A stretch of DNA of 64,000 nucleotides. Source: Microbispora corallina. GTDB taxonomy: Bacteria; Actinomycetota; Actinomycetes; Streptosporangiales; Streptosporangiaceae. The stretch spans positions 186,001 through 250,000 of the forward strand of contig NZ_BOOC01000002.1 in NCBI RefSeq assembly GCF_016863035.1, read 5' to 3'. A model generated the notes under the pieces. That model did not search any database and had not been told where the DNA came from. It saw only the letters and a list, made by a program, of their open reading frames with translations. Below are positions 35,808 through 45,128 of the stretch, in pieces. Positions within the stretch are counted from its first letter, which is position 1, and each line of letters opens with the position of its first letter. The translations under genes and the position numbers were made by a program.

Positions 35808-36788
35808 TCACTTGGGCATCCAGGCCTGCCACTTGGTGGGGTTGGCCTCGACCCACTTCTTGGCCGCGTCGTCGGCCGACATGCCGTTGTTCGTGATGTC
35901 GTCGGCGACCGCGTTCTGGTCGTCGTTCGTCCACGAGAAGTTCTTGACGAGGTCGTACGCCTTGCCGCCGGTGTCGGCGAACTTCTGGCTAACGATCTTG
36001 TCCAGCTCGTACGGCGGGTAGTCGCAGGCGACCTTCTTGGGGTCGGCGTCGCAACCGGCGGTGTACGCCGGCAGGTTCACCTTGACGAGCTTGATCTGGT
36101 TGAACAGCCACTGCGGCTCGTAGAAGTACATGAGCAGCGGCTTCTTCTGGTCGGTGGCCTGCTTGGCCGCCTTGATCAGCGCGGCCTCGCTGCCCGCGTA
36201 GACCACCTTGTAGTCGAGCTTGAGGTTCTTGACGAGGGCCTCGTCGTTGGTGACGAAGGAGGGGTCGCCGTCCAGCAGCTGGCCCTTGCCGTCGGACTCG
36301 GAGGTCTTGAACAGGTCGGCGTACTTGTTCAGGTTCTTCCAGTCGGTGATGTCCGGGTACTTCTGCACCATCCACTCGGGGACGTACCACCCGATGACAC
36401 CCTTGTTGCCGTTGGCACCGGCCTCGACGGCGATCTTCTTCTCGTCGATGTACTTCTTCTTGAGGTCGTCGTGACCCCAGTTCTCGATGATGACGTCGAC
36501 GTCACCGGACTCCATGCCCTGCCAGGACGGCTCCTCGTTGAGCGTCACCTTCTGGACCGTGTAGCCCAGCTCGTGCTGGAGGAGATAGGACACGACGGCG
36601 GCGCTGGCCTCGTAGCCCACCCAGCCGTTGATGGCGATCTTCACGGTGCCCGCGGCGGACGGGGCGGCCGAGCCGCTCGCCGCCGCGCTCGGCGCCCCCG
36701 CCGCGTTGTCCTCGACCTTGGCTCCACCGCACGCCGCGGCGCTGAGCCCAAGGACGAGCACGCCGGCGATCAGGCCTAACTTCTTCAT
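35808..36788 (-). CDS. Glycine betaine/proline-type ABC transporter binding lipoprotein (copy 2)
   Basis: This 326-residue lipoprotein (GVLVLGLSAAAC) has an Ala/Ser-rich linker after the anchor Cys and the same OpuAC domain as its neighbour: AINGWVGYEASAAVVSYLLQHELGY, VIIENWGHDDLKKKY and IGWYVPEWMVQKYPDI. The two proteins share most ligand-site motifs but differ at NPWVG/NGWVG and WAHPE/WGHDD. It overlaps the permease gene by ATGA, so it is the primary partner of the complex. Confidence 0.93.
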   Translation of the reverse strand: MKKLGLIAGVLVLGLSAAACGGAKVEDNAAGAPSAAASGSAAPSAAGTVKIAINGWVGYEASAAVVSYLLQHELGYTVQKVTLNEEPSWQGMESGDVDVIIENWGHDDLKKKYIDEKKIAVEAGANGNKGVIGWYVPEWMVQKYPDITDWKNLNKYADLFKTSESDGKGQLLDGDPSFVTNDEALVKNLKLDYKVVYAGSEAALIKAAKQATDQKKPLLMYFYEPQWLFNQIKLVKVNLPAYTAGCDADPKKVACDYPPYELDKIVSQKFADTGGKAYDLVKNFSWTNDDQNAVADDITNNGMSADDAAKKWVEANPTKWQAWMPK

Positions 36789-38713
36789 GCGTTCCTCTTC
36801 TTGTGGGGACTGCGGCGCCCGTCGGCGCCTTGCGTGATCCGGTCGAGCATGATTCCGAGCAGGACGAGGGCGACGCCTGCGGCGAGGCCCTTTCCGTAGT
36901 CCTCCTGTTGCGCGATACCGGCCACGACGTCATAACCGAGGGCGCCCGCACCGACGAGCGCGCCGATCACCACCATCGCCAGGGTCATCACGATTCCCTG
37001 GTTGGCCGCGAGGAGCAGGGAGCTCCTCGCCATCGGCAGCTGGACCTTCCACAGCAGCTGCCGTTCGGTCGAGCCCGCCGACCTGGCCGCCTCGACGACG
37101 GTCTGGGGCACCTCCCGCAGGCCGTCCTCGACCAGGCGCGCCACCACGGGCACCGCGTAGATGAGGGACGCCATGATGGCGGTGAAGCGGCCGTTGCCGA
37201 ACAGGGCGACGGCGGGCAGCAGGTACGAGAACGACGGCATGGTCTGGGCGGCGTCGAGGAACGGCCGCAGCACGGCCGCGAACCGTCTCGACCGCGCGGC
37301 CCCGACGCCGAGCGCCAGCCCGACCGCGATCGTGATGACCGAGGCGACCAGCACGATCGTCAGCGTCTCCATGCCGTGCTCCCACAGGCTCAGCGCGGCG
37401 ATGGCGATCAGGCAGGCCGCGGCGACGACGCCCGCCCGCGGCCCGCTCAGCCACCAGGCGAAGGCCAGTACGGCGAGCGTGACGAGCCACCAGGGCGCGC
37501 TGGTCAGCGTGTTCTGCAGCGGGTTGAGCAGCCCGTACGCCACGGCGTCGTTGAGGAAGCCGGTGAAGCCGTACCAGTTGGCCTCGATCCAGTCCACCAC
37601 GTCGTTGATGGGCCGGACGATCTGGATCTCCCACTGCTCGGGGAACTCCTGCGCCAGCGCCGGGGTGAGGGCGAGGCCGACGACCGTCAGCAGGGCGAAC
37701 CCGCCCCACCGTACGGCGCGGGCCCGGGCCCTGGGTCTCGCGGCGGCGCGGGTGATCCGGTCGAGCACGATGGCGATGAGGACGATCGCGATGCCGGGCA
37801 CCAGCGCCGCGCCGACGTTCACCCGCGCGAGGGCCTGGAGGAGGTCCACGCCGAGGCCGGGGGCCGCGATCAGCGCGACGAGCGGGACCATCGAGAGGGC
37901 GGCCGCGATCGTCTGGTTCACGCCCAGCATGATCGTGTTGAGCGCCATCGGCAGCCGGACCTTGCGCAGCGTCTGCCACCGGGTCGCGCCCAGCGACTCC
38001 GACGCCTCGACCGCGGTCGGAGAGACCCGCTGGATGGCGAGCGCGGTGATCCTGATCGCCGGCGGGATCGCGTAGATCATCGTGGCGATCGTGGCCGACG
38101 CCGGCCCGATGAGGAACAGCAGCACGATCGGGGACAGGTACGAGAACGTCGGCATGATCTGCATGACGTCCAGCACCGGCGTGACGATCCTCCGGACGCG
38201 GGCCGAGCGGCCGGCCCAGACGCCTATCGGGATGCCGATGACGAGCGAGAGCGCGACGGAGCTGAGCGTGAGGGCCAGCGTCTCGACGCTCGCGTCCCAT
38301 TTGCCGAGCACGCCGATGGCGCCGAACCCGGCGACCGACACGAGCGCGATCCGCCAGCCGCCCGCGAGCCAGCCCAGGCCCGCGGTGAGCCCGATCAGCC
38401 CGGGCCAGCCGAGCGCGACCAGGGCCGCCTGCAGCGCCGTGTACAGGTCGGCCACGAACAGGCGGATGTAGTTCAGCACGAACAGGAAGATCGGGCTGCT
38501 GTTGCGGTTCTCGTCCACCCAGTCGCGGACGTCGTTCAGGTGGTGGAACAGGCGGGCGTCGTCGTCGTGCGGCAGCGTGGCCGTGTCCTTGAAGGCCAGG
38601 TAGAGGACCACGACGGCGACGACGCCTGCGACCGGCGGCGCCCAGCGGGCGAGCCGCCTGCCGCGGGGCGCGGCGGGGACGGGCGGGGCCATCTGCACGG
38701 GCGCGGACACCAC
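36785..38713 (-). CDS. Double-length ABC permease for osmoprotectant (two ProW-like halves)
   Basis: The 642-residue protein holds two tandem BPD_transp_1 domains, each with an EAA-type loop: EASESLGATRWQTLRKVRLPMALNTI (about 235-260) and EAARSAGSTERQLLWKVQLPMARSSL (about 555-580). Each half has MP(T/S)FSYL and Pro/Gly-rich helices of ProW/OpuAB. A region of about 35 residues before the first half (RLFHHLNDVRDW) and its echo before the second (PINDVVDWIEANWYGF) suggest internal duplication. A single chain can thus supply the whole membrane channel. The GTG start overlaps the ATPase stop by one base. Confidence 0.93.
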   Translation of the reverse strand: MVSAPVQMAPPVPAAPRGRRLARWAPPVAGVVAVVVLYLAFKDTATLPHDDDARLFHHLNDVRDWVDENRNSSPIFLFVLNYIRLFVADLYTALQAALVALGWPGLIGLTAGLGWLAGGWRIALVSVAGFGAIGVLGKWDASVETLALTLSSVALSLVIGIPIGVWAGRSARVRRIVTPVLDVMQIMPTFSYLSPIVLLFLIGPASATIATMIYAIPPAIRITALAIQRVSPTAVEASESLGATRWQTLRKVRLPMALNTIMLGVNQTIAAALSMVPLVALIAAPGLGVDLLQALARVNVGAALVPGIAIVLIAIVLDRITRAAARPRARARAVRWGGFALLTVVGLALTPALAQEFPEQWEIQIVRPINDVVDWIEANWYGFTGFLNDAVAYGLLNPLQNTLTSAPWWLVTLAVLAFAWWLSGPRAGVVAAACLIAIAALSLWEHGMETLTIVLVASVITIAVGLALGVGAARSRRFAAVLRPFLDAAQTMPSFSYLLPAVALFGNGRFTAIMASLIYAVPVVARLVEDGLREVPQTVVEAARSAGSTERQLLWKVQLPMARSSLLLAANQGIVMTLAMVVIGALVGAGALGYDVVAGIAQQEDYGKGLAAGVALVLLGIMLDRITQGADGRRSPHKKRNA

Positions 38714-39771
38714 TACGCCTCCCCGGGGGCGGCCGCCGCCGCGGCGGGCGCGTCCTGGTGCTTGACCGCGCCGAGCAGGTCGACCCGGTCGACGACGCCG
38801 ACCAGCTCGCCGCCGGAGACCACCCGGATCGGCCGGGCCGATGCCATGGCCGCGGGGACCGCGTCGTGGATCACCGTGTCGGCCGCCAGTTCGGGACCGT
38901 CCAGCGGCTCGTCCGGCTCGGGCGTGCGGCAGATCCAGCGCAGCGACAGGACCGTGGACTTCGGCACGTCACGGACGAAGTCGGCCACGTAGTCGTCGGC
39001 GGGCGCCCCCACCAGTTCCTCGGGGGTCCCCACCTGGACGATCGCGCCGCCCCGCATGATGGCGATGCGCTCGCCGAGCTTGAGCGCCTCGGACAGGTCG
39101 TGGGTGATGAAGACCATCGTCTTGCCCACCTCGCGGTGCAGCCGGATGACCTCGGCCTGCATGTCACGGCGGATGAGCGGGTCGAGCGCGCTGAACGGCT
39201 CGTCGAACAGCAGGACGTCGGGGTCGACGGCGAGCGCCCGGGCGAGGCCGACCCGCTGCTGCATGCCGCCGGAGAGCTGGTCGGGGTAGGAGTCCTCGTG
39301 GCCCTGCAGGCCGACCAGCGACAGGATCTGCGCGGCCTTGTCGTGCCGGGCGGCCTTGTCGACGCCCTGGATCTCCAGGCCGTACGCCACGTTGTCGACG
39401 ACGCGGCGGTGCGGCAGCAGCCCGAAGTGCTGGAACACCATGCTGACCCGGTGCCGGCGCAGGTCGCGGAGCTGGGCCGGCGACATGCCCCGGACGTCCT
39501 GCCCGTCGATGGCGATCTCGCCTGCCGTGGGCTCGATCAGCCGGGTGAGGCATCGCACCAGGGTCGACTTGCCGCTGCCGGACAGGCCCATCACGACGAA
39601 GACCTCGCCGGGACGGACCTCGAAGCTCACGTCCCTGACGGCGGCGGTGCATCCCGTCTTCGCCCGGAGCGCGGCGGGCTCAAGGGCGGCATCGGGGCTT
39701 CCGATGATCCGGTCCGCCTTGGGGCCGAAGATCTTCCAGAGCCCGCGAACCTCGATCGCGGCTGTGCCCAC
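38713..39771 (-). CDS. Glycine betaine/proline-type ABC transporter ATP-binding protein
   Basis: The 352-residue ProV/OpuAA-like ATPase has [14 protein letters not shown] (Walker A), [15 protein letters not shown] (signature) and [20 protein letters not shown] (Walker B). The N-terminal [12 protein letters not shown] and C-terminal single CBS-like part ([25 protein letters not shown]) are as in OpuAA, where CBS domains sense ionic strength; only one of the usual two repeats is evident. GTG 39771 is used, with GGGGAA upstream. It heads the four-gene operon. Confidence 0.93.
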   Translation of the reverse strand: MGTAAIEVRGLWKIFGPKADRIIGSPDAALEPAALRAKTGCTAAVRDVSFEVRPGEVFVVMGLSGSGKSTLVRCLTRLIEPTAGEIAIDGQDVRGMSPAQLRDLRRHRVSMVFQHFGLLPHRRVVDNVAYGLEIQGVDKAARHDKAAQILSLVGLQGHEDSYPDQLSGGMQQRVGLARALAVDPDVLLFDEPFSALDPLIRRDMQAEVIRLHREVGKTMVFITHDLSEALKLGERIAIMRGGAIVQVGTPEELVGAPADDYVADFVRDVPKSTVLSLRWICRTPEPDEPLDGPELAADTVIHDAVPAAMASARPIRVVSGGELVGVVDRVDLLGAVKHQDAPAAAAAAPGEA

Positions 39772-39912
39772 TCTGATTCCCCTCACTTGGCGCTGGCCCG
39801 TGAGGCGGCGCGGACGCCCGGAAACGCCACAGCACGGCGGCAGGGCTCGCACCCGCGCGCCGTGGATGAAGAGCGGGGGGCCAACGACTCCTCAGTGGGC
39901 ACACGCACAGGC

Positions 39913-39929
39913 GTTGCGCGATGCGCAAC
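39913..39929. promoter_or_regulatory. Perfect dyad upstream of the osmoprotectant operon
   Basis: GTTGCGC-GAT-GCGCAAC is a 7-bp perfect inverted repeat about 140 bp before the ATPase start. A smaller dyad, CTGTT-TGAC-AACAG, lies at about 39937-39950. The 274-bp gap 39772-40045 holds no gene. The half-site TTGCGC also occurs in the 53255-53294 repeat. Confidence 0.5.
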
Positions 39930-40045
39930 ACACGTCCTGTTTGACAACAGTGATGAGGCTAGGCCCGTAGGCCCTACTTATGGTGAAAAATTCCGCCTAA
40001 TCTCCATATCGTGACCGTCCAGTGATCTTTGTAACCTCCTGGACT

Positions 40046-40807
40046 TCAAGTAATCAGGATTCCGCCATCAACGGGGATGATCGCGCCGGTCAGGTACGAT
40101 CCGGCGTCGGACGCCAGGAAGATCGCGGCGGCGACGAGCTCCGCAGGATCGCCGACGCGGCCCATGAGGACGCGCTGCTCCCGCATGCGGTCGAGATACC
40201 CGTTCGGATACTGATCGGTCATCTCCGAGGCGAAGAAACCCGGTTCGAGGCAGTTGACCCTGATGCCCCTTCGGCTCGTCCACTGCTGGGCCAGGTCCCG
40301 GGTGAGCCCGGTGAGGGCGGCCTTGGACGCGCTGTAGGCCGCCTGTGGCAGGCCGGCGGTCGTCTCGCCGAGCACGCTGCCGATGTTCACGATGGAGGAG
40401 CCCGGCCGCATCACCCGGGCGCAGGCCTGCGCCATCCAGAACGCGCCGTGCAGGTTCACGTCGACGACGTGGCGGAACTCCTCGGGCGTCTCCCGTAACG
40501 CGGGGACGGCGGTGCCCACACCGGCGTTGTTGATCAGCACGTCGACGCCGCCGAGCCCCGACACCGCGGCCTCCACGAGCGCGGAGCAGTCCTCGGGCGC
40601 CGTGACGTCGGTGGGGACGGCGACGCACCGGCGGCCGGCCTCCTCGACCAGCCGCCGGGTGCGCTCCAGGCCCTCGGCCCGGCGGGCTCCGATGGCGACG
40701 TCGGCGCCGGCCTCGGCGAGCCCGCGGGCGAACGCGACCCCGAGGCCGGAGGACGCGCCCGTGACGACGGCGACCTTGCCGTCCAGCCGGAACCGGTCCA
40801 GGATCAC
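40046..40807 (-). CDS. SDR family oxidoreductase
   Basis: A 253-residue NAD(P)-binding dehydrogenase with TGASSGLGVAFARGLA (the TGxxxGxG motif), NNAG, catalytic YSASK (Tyr-x-x-x-Lys) preceded by Ser in IGSVLGE, and the substrate-loop PGFFASEMTDQ. The ending VDGGILIT is typical of FabG-like reductases. Arg and Arg-Arg after the second strand (GARRAEGLERTRR) favour NADPH. GTG 40807 (MILDRFRLDGK) follows GGAGGG. The substrate is not evident and no pathway genes adjoin it. Confidence 0.93.
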   Translation of the reverse strand: MILDRFRLDGKVAVVTGASSGLGVAFARGLAEAGADVAIGARRAEGLERTRRLVEEAGRRCVAVPTDVTAPEDCSALVEAAVSGLGGVDVLINNAGVGTAVPALRETPEEFRHVVDVNLHGAFWMAQACARVMRPGSSIVNIGSVLGETTAGLPQAAYSASKAALTGLTRDLAQQWTSRRGIRVNCLEPGFFASEMTDQYPNGYLDRMREQRVLMGRVGDPAELVAAAIFLASDAGSYLTGAIIPVDGGILIT

Positions 40808-40979
40808 GCCGCCCTCCCCGCGCGCCACCGCCGCCAGGCCGCGCGGCCGCGGCGCCCCGGCCAGGCCGCGCCGGAGCCCGTGCCCGCCGCCCGTACGGTG
40901 CCGGGGCCGCGGCGGACCGGCCGCGCCCGGTCGGAGAGCGGCGCGGCCGCGTACCGGGCCGGGGTCCGCGTGCCTCGGC

Positions 40980-43292
40980 TCAGAGGCCGTACTCCTTGGA
41001 GATCCGCTCGTGCCGCTCGGCCTCGATGCCCACCTCGCGGGCGAGGTCGAGCCAGGCCAGCGGGTGGCTCCACTGCTCGGTCACGTCGTCGAGCACCGCG
41101 TCCAGCTCGGACGGACGGCTGCTGGGCGGGATGGCGATCCAGCCGAACACCCCGGGCAGCTGCTCCCCCGTGGCCGGGTGGGTGACGCGGTAGTTCTCGT
41201 CGCTGTAGACCCACATGGGCCAGCCGCGCTCGGCCAGCACCTCGTTGAACTCCGTCCACTCCTCCTCGGAGGGCGCGGCGCCGTCGAAGAACCAGCTCGT
41301 GTAGCCGCCCGGGCGGAGCATCGTCACCCCGGCGAACGGGACGACGAAGCTCTCCCGCTCCTTCGGGTCCTCGGGGATGGGCTCCAGCGGACGCGGGTCG
41401 ATCACGACGACGTCGCCCGCGTTGTACTCCATGCCCCGCGGCTGCGGGATGGCGAGGCGGGCGGTCGCCGGGCCCGTACGGACGGCGAGCACCTCGCGCT
41501 GGCTGCCGTCGGGGGCCGGGAGGATGGCGCGGATCAGGTGCCACTCCTCCTCGATCGGGCCCTCGCCCGTCTCGATCGGCATGCCGAGCTTGGCGGCGGC
41601 GACGCGGACGGTCGCCCAGTCCTCGACGGCCGTCGACAGCACGATGAGCCGCCAGACGTCCTCCTCCTCGGCCTCGCCGGAGTCGAGCAGCGGCTGGATG
41701 ATCTCGGCGGCCTTGGCGTTGTCGCCAAGCTGCTGGACGGCGCCGGACCACAGGCGCCGGCCCTCCAGAGACGGCTCGGCGGCGACGGCGGCCTCCGCCT
41801 CGGCGGCCGTCTCCTCCCAGCGCTCCCGCGCGCGGTGGAGACGGGCGCGGGCGAGGTGTCCCGCGGCCGCCGGGAGGCGGGCGGCCAGCTCCTCCACCCG
41901 CTCGTCCTGGCCGGCCTCGATCAGCAGGCCGGTGAGGTAGGAGATGTCCTCCTCGCCCGCCTGCGCGGGGTCGGCGTCCTCGGCCAGCGTCTTCCAGTAG
42001 AGGTCGGCGCCGGTCGCCGCGTACCCGAGGAAGCCGAGCGTGGTGGTGTGGCGGCGGGTCGCCTCCAGGTCGGTCCCGGACAGCGGCCATAGCCAGCCCA
42101 CCCACCGCTCGGGGTCGGCCGTGCGGCCGTCCGCGGCGTCGAAGTAGGCCACCAGCTCGTCGGTGGGCCCGGGGGCGGGCAGTTCGGAGGCGCGCTCGAC
42201 GGCGGCCCGCAGCTCGGCCACCCGCTCGGCGAGGCCCTCGGTGGAGGTCAGGTCGGCCAGCACGCCCTCGGCGTAGAGGGCCAGCAGACGGGCCTGCCAC
42301 AGGCCCTGGCGGGCCACGGCCAGGTGCCCGGCGGTCAGCGCCAGCTCGAAGCGGGCGCGGTGGCCGCCGATGGTCTCGAAGTAGGTGATCCACTGGCGCA
42401 GGATCCGGCCCAGCTGCCAGGTGTTGGCGATGGAGCCGCTGGAGGCGAGCAGCCGGACCGTGCGGCCCCACTCCACCCACTCGCGGGGGTGGTCGCCCAC
42501 CACGTCGAGGTCGGGCAGCGCGTCCACGGCCTCCTCGGTGCGGCCGAGCGTGGCCAGGACCAGCGACCGGAGCAGCGCCTCGCGGCGGCCCTTGGCCACC
42601 GGGTCGTCGGGCTTGAGTCCGGTCGAGGCGTCGAGGGCGGCCAGCGCGTCGTCCGCGCGGCCGGCGCCGAGCAGCGCCCGGGCCGAGGCGGCGCCGAGCT
42701 CCCAGCCCGCCTCACGGCCGGCGCCGCGCAGCCGCTCCACCGCGGCCTCCGCGTACGCCACGGCCTCGCCCGCCTGCCCCGCGTCGATCAGGGCCAGGAC
42801 GTACTGCGTGGCCAGGCCGGAGAAGGCCAGCGAGTCGGGGCCGACGCCGTCGAGGGCGGCGCCGAGCGCGGCCAGCCGGGTGCCGGCGAAGCCGGGGCCG
42901 TCGGTGTTCGCCTGGGCCATGGCCAGGACCTCCACCGCGCCGGGCGCGGCGGGGCAGTCGCGGACGTCGTCACGCTGGGCGAACTCCACGAGCGAGGCCG
43001 CGTCCTCCAGCGCCACCGCGCCGTTGGCCCGGTCGCCGACCCGTCCGAGCAGGTGCCAGTAGCGGGCGAACAGCTCCAGCCAGGGCTGCCCCAGGCTCTC
43101 GGCGTGCTGCGCGACGGCGGGCGCCACGACGTCGAGCTGGGCGTACCGGCCCTCCAGCGCCTGCCCGGGCACGTCGCCGAGCGCCATCGCCAGCCCCGTG
43201 TTGCCGGCCTCGTGCAGTTCGCGCTGGGTGCCGCCGACCCAGGCCCAGATGTCCACGTCCATGAGAGGCCAGTCTGCCAGTTGCACGACCAT
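40980..43292 (-). CDS. Large TPR-like hypothetical protein
   Basis: The 770-residue protein consists of repeated Ala/Leu-rich helices with TPR-like spacing (for example AGQAGEAVAYAEAAVERL, GRADDALAALDASTGLKPDD, LARARLHRARERWEETAAEAEAAVA), followed by a conserved-looking C-terminal domain of about 200 residues (DPKERESFVVPFAGVTML, WTEFNEVLAERGWPMWVYSDENYRV, HPLAWLDLAREVG). I do not recognise the C-terminal domain. No signal peptide or membrane span. ATG 43292 (MVVQLADWPLMDV) and ATG 43262 are both possible; further upstream the frame enters a duplicated tail of the neighbouring gene. Confidence 0.75.
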   Translation of the reverse strand: MVVQLADWPLMDVDIWAWVGGTQRELHEAGNTGLAMALGDVPGQALEGRYAQLDVVAPAVAQHAESLGQPWLELFARYWHLLGRVGDRANGAVALEDAASLVEFAQRDDVRDCPAAPGAVEVLAMAQANTDGPGFAGTRLAALGAALDGVGPDSLAFSGLATQYVLALIDAGQAGEAVAYAEAAVERLRGAGREAGWELGAASARALLGAGRADDALAALDASTGLKPDDPVAKGRREALLRSLVLATLGRTEEAVDALPDLDVVGDHPREWVEWGRTVRLLASSGSIANTWQLGRILRQWITYFETIGGHRARFELALTAGHLAVARQGLWQARLLALYAEGVLADLTSTEGLAERVAELRAAVERASELPAPGPTDELVAYFDAADGRTADPERWVGWLWPLSGTDLEATRRHTTTLGFLGYAATGADLYWKTLAEDADPAQAGEEDISYLTGLLIEAGQDERVEELAARLPAAAGHLARARLHRARERWEETAAEAEAAVAAEPSLEGRRLWSGAVQQLGDNAKAAEIIQPLLDSGEAEEEDVWRLIVLSTAVEDWATVRVAAAKLGMPIETGEGPIEEEWHLIRAILPAPDGSQREVLAVRTGPATARLAIPQPRGMEYNAGDVVVIDPRPLEPIPEDPKERESFVVPFAGVTMLRPGGYTSWFFDGAAPSEEEWTEFNEVLAERGWPMWVYSDENYRVTHPATGEQLPGVFGWIAIPPSSRPSELDAVLDDVTEQWSHPLAWLDLAREVGIEAERHERISKEYGL

Positions 43293-43421
43293 GACCCAAA
43301 CAGCGCCGCCCGGCCGCGTCGCCCGGGCCGGTCGTGCCGTACGTCCTGTCGCCGCGGCGGGCGGTCGCGGACGTCCCGCCGCACGACCTGTGACTCCGGC
43401 ATGCCGGGCCACGCGGAGGGT

Positions 43422-43525
43422 CTGCGCGAGCAGGTCCACCAGCTCGGCGTGCCCGGGCGGGTCAGCGCGCGGCGGCCTGGAGTGCCTGCGTGAGCAGGTC
43501 CACGAGCTCGGCGCGCCCGGCCGGG
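43422..43525. repeat. Partial duplication of the 3' end of the SCO6745-family gene
   Basis: Forty bases at 43422-43461 match 43486-43525 at 36 positions. On the minus strand the intact copy encodes AELVDLLTQALQAA near the C-terminus; the second copy, beyond the stop codon, reads AELVDLLAQTLRVA. The downstream copy has no start of its own. Confidence 0.75.
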
Positions 43526-44226
43526 GAGAGGACGGTGTAGGCGGCGGCCATGAGGTCGTCGGTCAGCTCCTCGGCCCGCCCCCGGCGCTTGACCTCGTCC
43601 GGCGTGGGCTCCGGATACGGCTCGGGCCAGGCGAGGAACCGGGCGGCGTCGGCACCCCGGACGTGCGTGGCCGGTGTTCCCGCCGCGGGATCCCCCGCCA
43701 GCGTCGCGACCAGCGGGTCCACGCCGTACGCGATCACGGCGGTGGCGTGCCGGGCGCCCCTCAGCTCGCGGACGAGGTGAAGGAGGTGGGCCGTGAGCGC
43801 GGGGCCGGACGCGGGCCGGGGCAGCGCCCGCCACCCGGCGAACAGCGGCGCGCCCAGCACGTCCGATCCGTCGGCGACGGCGGTGAGCAGCGCGCAGAGG
43901 CGGTCGGCGCCGTCGAAGGCGCCGAGCCTGCGCTCACCCCAGGCGTGGCAGGCGGAGGCGTACAGGCGCACCGCCTCGTCCACGGGCAGCCTCCGGCCGC
44001 CCTCCCACGACTGCTCGACGTGGCCGGGCGGGAAGAACACGGCGGCCGCCACGACGACGCCGGGATCCACCTCGCCGAGGACGCCGCAGCGCCCGCGGAA
44101 GTACATCTCCCTGGGGCCCAGGCCGGAGCGCTCGCACAGCGCCTTGACCTCCCTGGAGATCATGAAGCCGCCGCCCAGGGCGCCCACCGCCGCCTTCGTC
44201 GCCACCGCCGCGTCACGCGGGTCCAT
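43462..44226 (-). CDS. SCO6745-family protein
   Basis: The 254-residue sequence matches the family by MDPRDAAVATKAAVGALGGG..., YFRGRCGVLGEVDPGVVVAAAVFFPPGHVE and the C-terminal helical region. This family is widespread in Streptomyces and relatives and has no established function known to me. ATG 44226 follows GGAGGGCGC. The gene end carries a second, degenerate copy of its last codons just beyond the stop. Confidence 0.8.
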   Translation of the reverse strand: MDPRDAAVATKAAVGALGGGFMISREVKALCERSGLGPREMYFRGRCGVLGEVDPGVVVAAAVFFPPGHVEQSWEGGRRLPVDEAVRLYASACHAWGERRLGAFDGADRLCALLTAVADGSDVLGAPLFAGWRALPRPASGPALTAHLLHLVRELRGARHATAVIAYGVDPLVATLAGDPAAGTPATHVRGADAARFLAWPEPYPEPTPDEVKRRGRAEELTDDLMAAAYTVLSPAGRAELVDLLTQALQAAAR

Positions 44227-44314
44227 GCGCCCTCCACCTCGGTCCACTGTCCAGACTCAGCCTGGCGATCAGAACAAGGTTCTGCAACCCTTCGCGAAGG
44301 TGGGGAATCGCGGG

Positions 44315-45127
44315 TCAGAGGACGGCGGGGAGCTCGCCCGAGGCGACCAGGACGGCCGGGCCGGCCAGGTGGCTGGTGCGGCCGTCGAGGGTGACGGACA
44401 CGGTGCCTCCCAGGACGTGGACGGCCCAGGTGCCGGTCTCCTCCCCCGCCGCGCGGGCGGCGGCCACCGCCGTGGCGACGGCTCCCGTGCCGCAGGACCG
44501 GGTCTCCCCCGAGCCGCGCTCGTGGACCCGCATGGAGACGGCGTGGTCGCCCGCCGGGTTGATCAGCTCGACGTTGACGCCGTGGGGGTAGGTCGCGCGG
44601 TCGTACCCCGGCTCCACCGTCAGGTCGAGCCCGGCCACGGGGTCGTCGATGAGACACGCCAGGTGCGGGTTGCCCATGCTGACGTTGAGGCCGTGGTACT
44701 CCCGCCCGCCGACGACGGCCGTGCCGGCGCCGAGCACCCGCGGCATGCCCATGTCCACGCTCACGTCTCCTGCCGCGCCGAGCCGGACGCGCTTGATCCC
44801 GCCGCGCGTGGCCACCCCGAACTCCCCGGGGGCGGCGAGACCGGCGTCCACCAGGTAGCGGGCGAAGACCCGGACGCCGTTGCCGCACATCTCGGCGACG
44901 CTGCCGTCGGCGTTGCGGTAGTCCATGAACCACTCGGCCTCGTCCGCCAGGCCTGCCGCCTCGGGGTCGACCTTGCTGCGCACGACCCGCAGGACGCCGT
45001 CGGCGCCGATGCCGGCCCGCCGGTCGCACAGCGCGGCGACGGCCGCCGCGGACAGGTCCAGCCGGCCGTCGGCGTCCGGGAGGATCACGAAGTCGTTCTC
45101 GGTGCCGTGGCCCTTCACAAACCGCAT
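44315..45127 (-). CDS. dapF: Diaminopimelate epimerase
   Basis: Converts LL- to meso-diaminopimelate for peptidoglycan and lysine. Both catalytic cysteines are present: Cys81 in EMCGNGVRVFAR and Cys213 in RSCGTGAVAT. The N-terminus RFVKGHGTENDFVIL and NPH in VSMGNPHL are typical; the length, 270, is normal. ATG 45127 lies one base after the miaA stop, with TAGACT (45141-45136) 8 nt upstream. The miaA-dapF order is the common actinobacterial one. Confidence 0.97.
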   Translation of the reverse strand: MRFVKGHGTENDFVILPDADGRLDLSAAAVAALCDRRAGIGADGVLRVVRSKVDPEAAGLADEAEWFMDYRNADGSVAEMCGNGVRVFARYLVDAGLAAPGEFGVATRGGIKRVRLGAAGDVSVDMGMPRVLGAGTAVVGGREYHGLNVSMGNPHLACLIDDPVAGLDLTVEPGYDRATYPHGVNVELINPAGDHAVSMRVHERGSGETRSCGTGAVATAVAAARAAGEETGTWAVHVLGGTVSVTLDGRTSHLAGPAVLVASGELPAVL

Positions 45128-45128
45128 G

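Noticed and set aside
36803-38992. 729-codon + strand frame antisense to the double permease
   Set aside because: Asp/Arg/Gly-rich shadow frame of a clear membrane protein gene.
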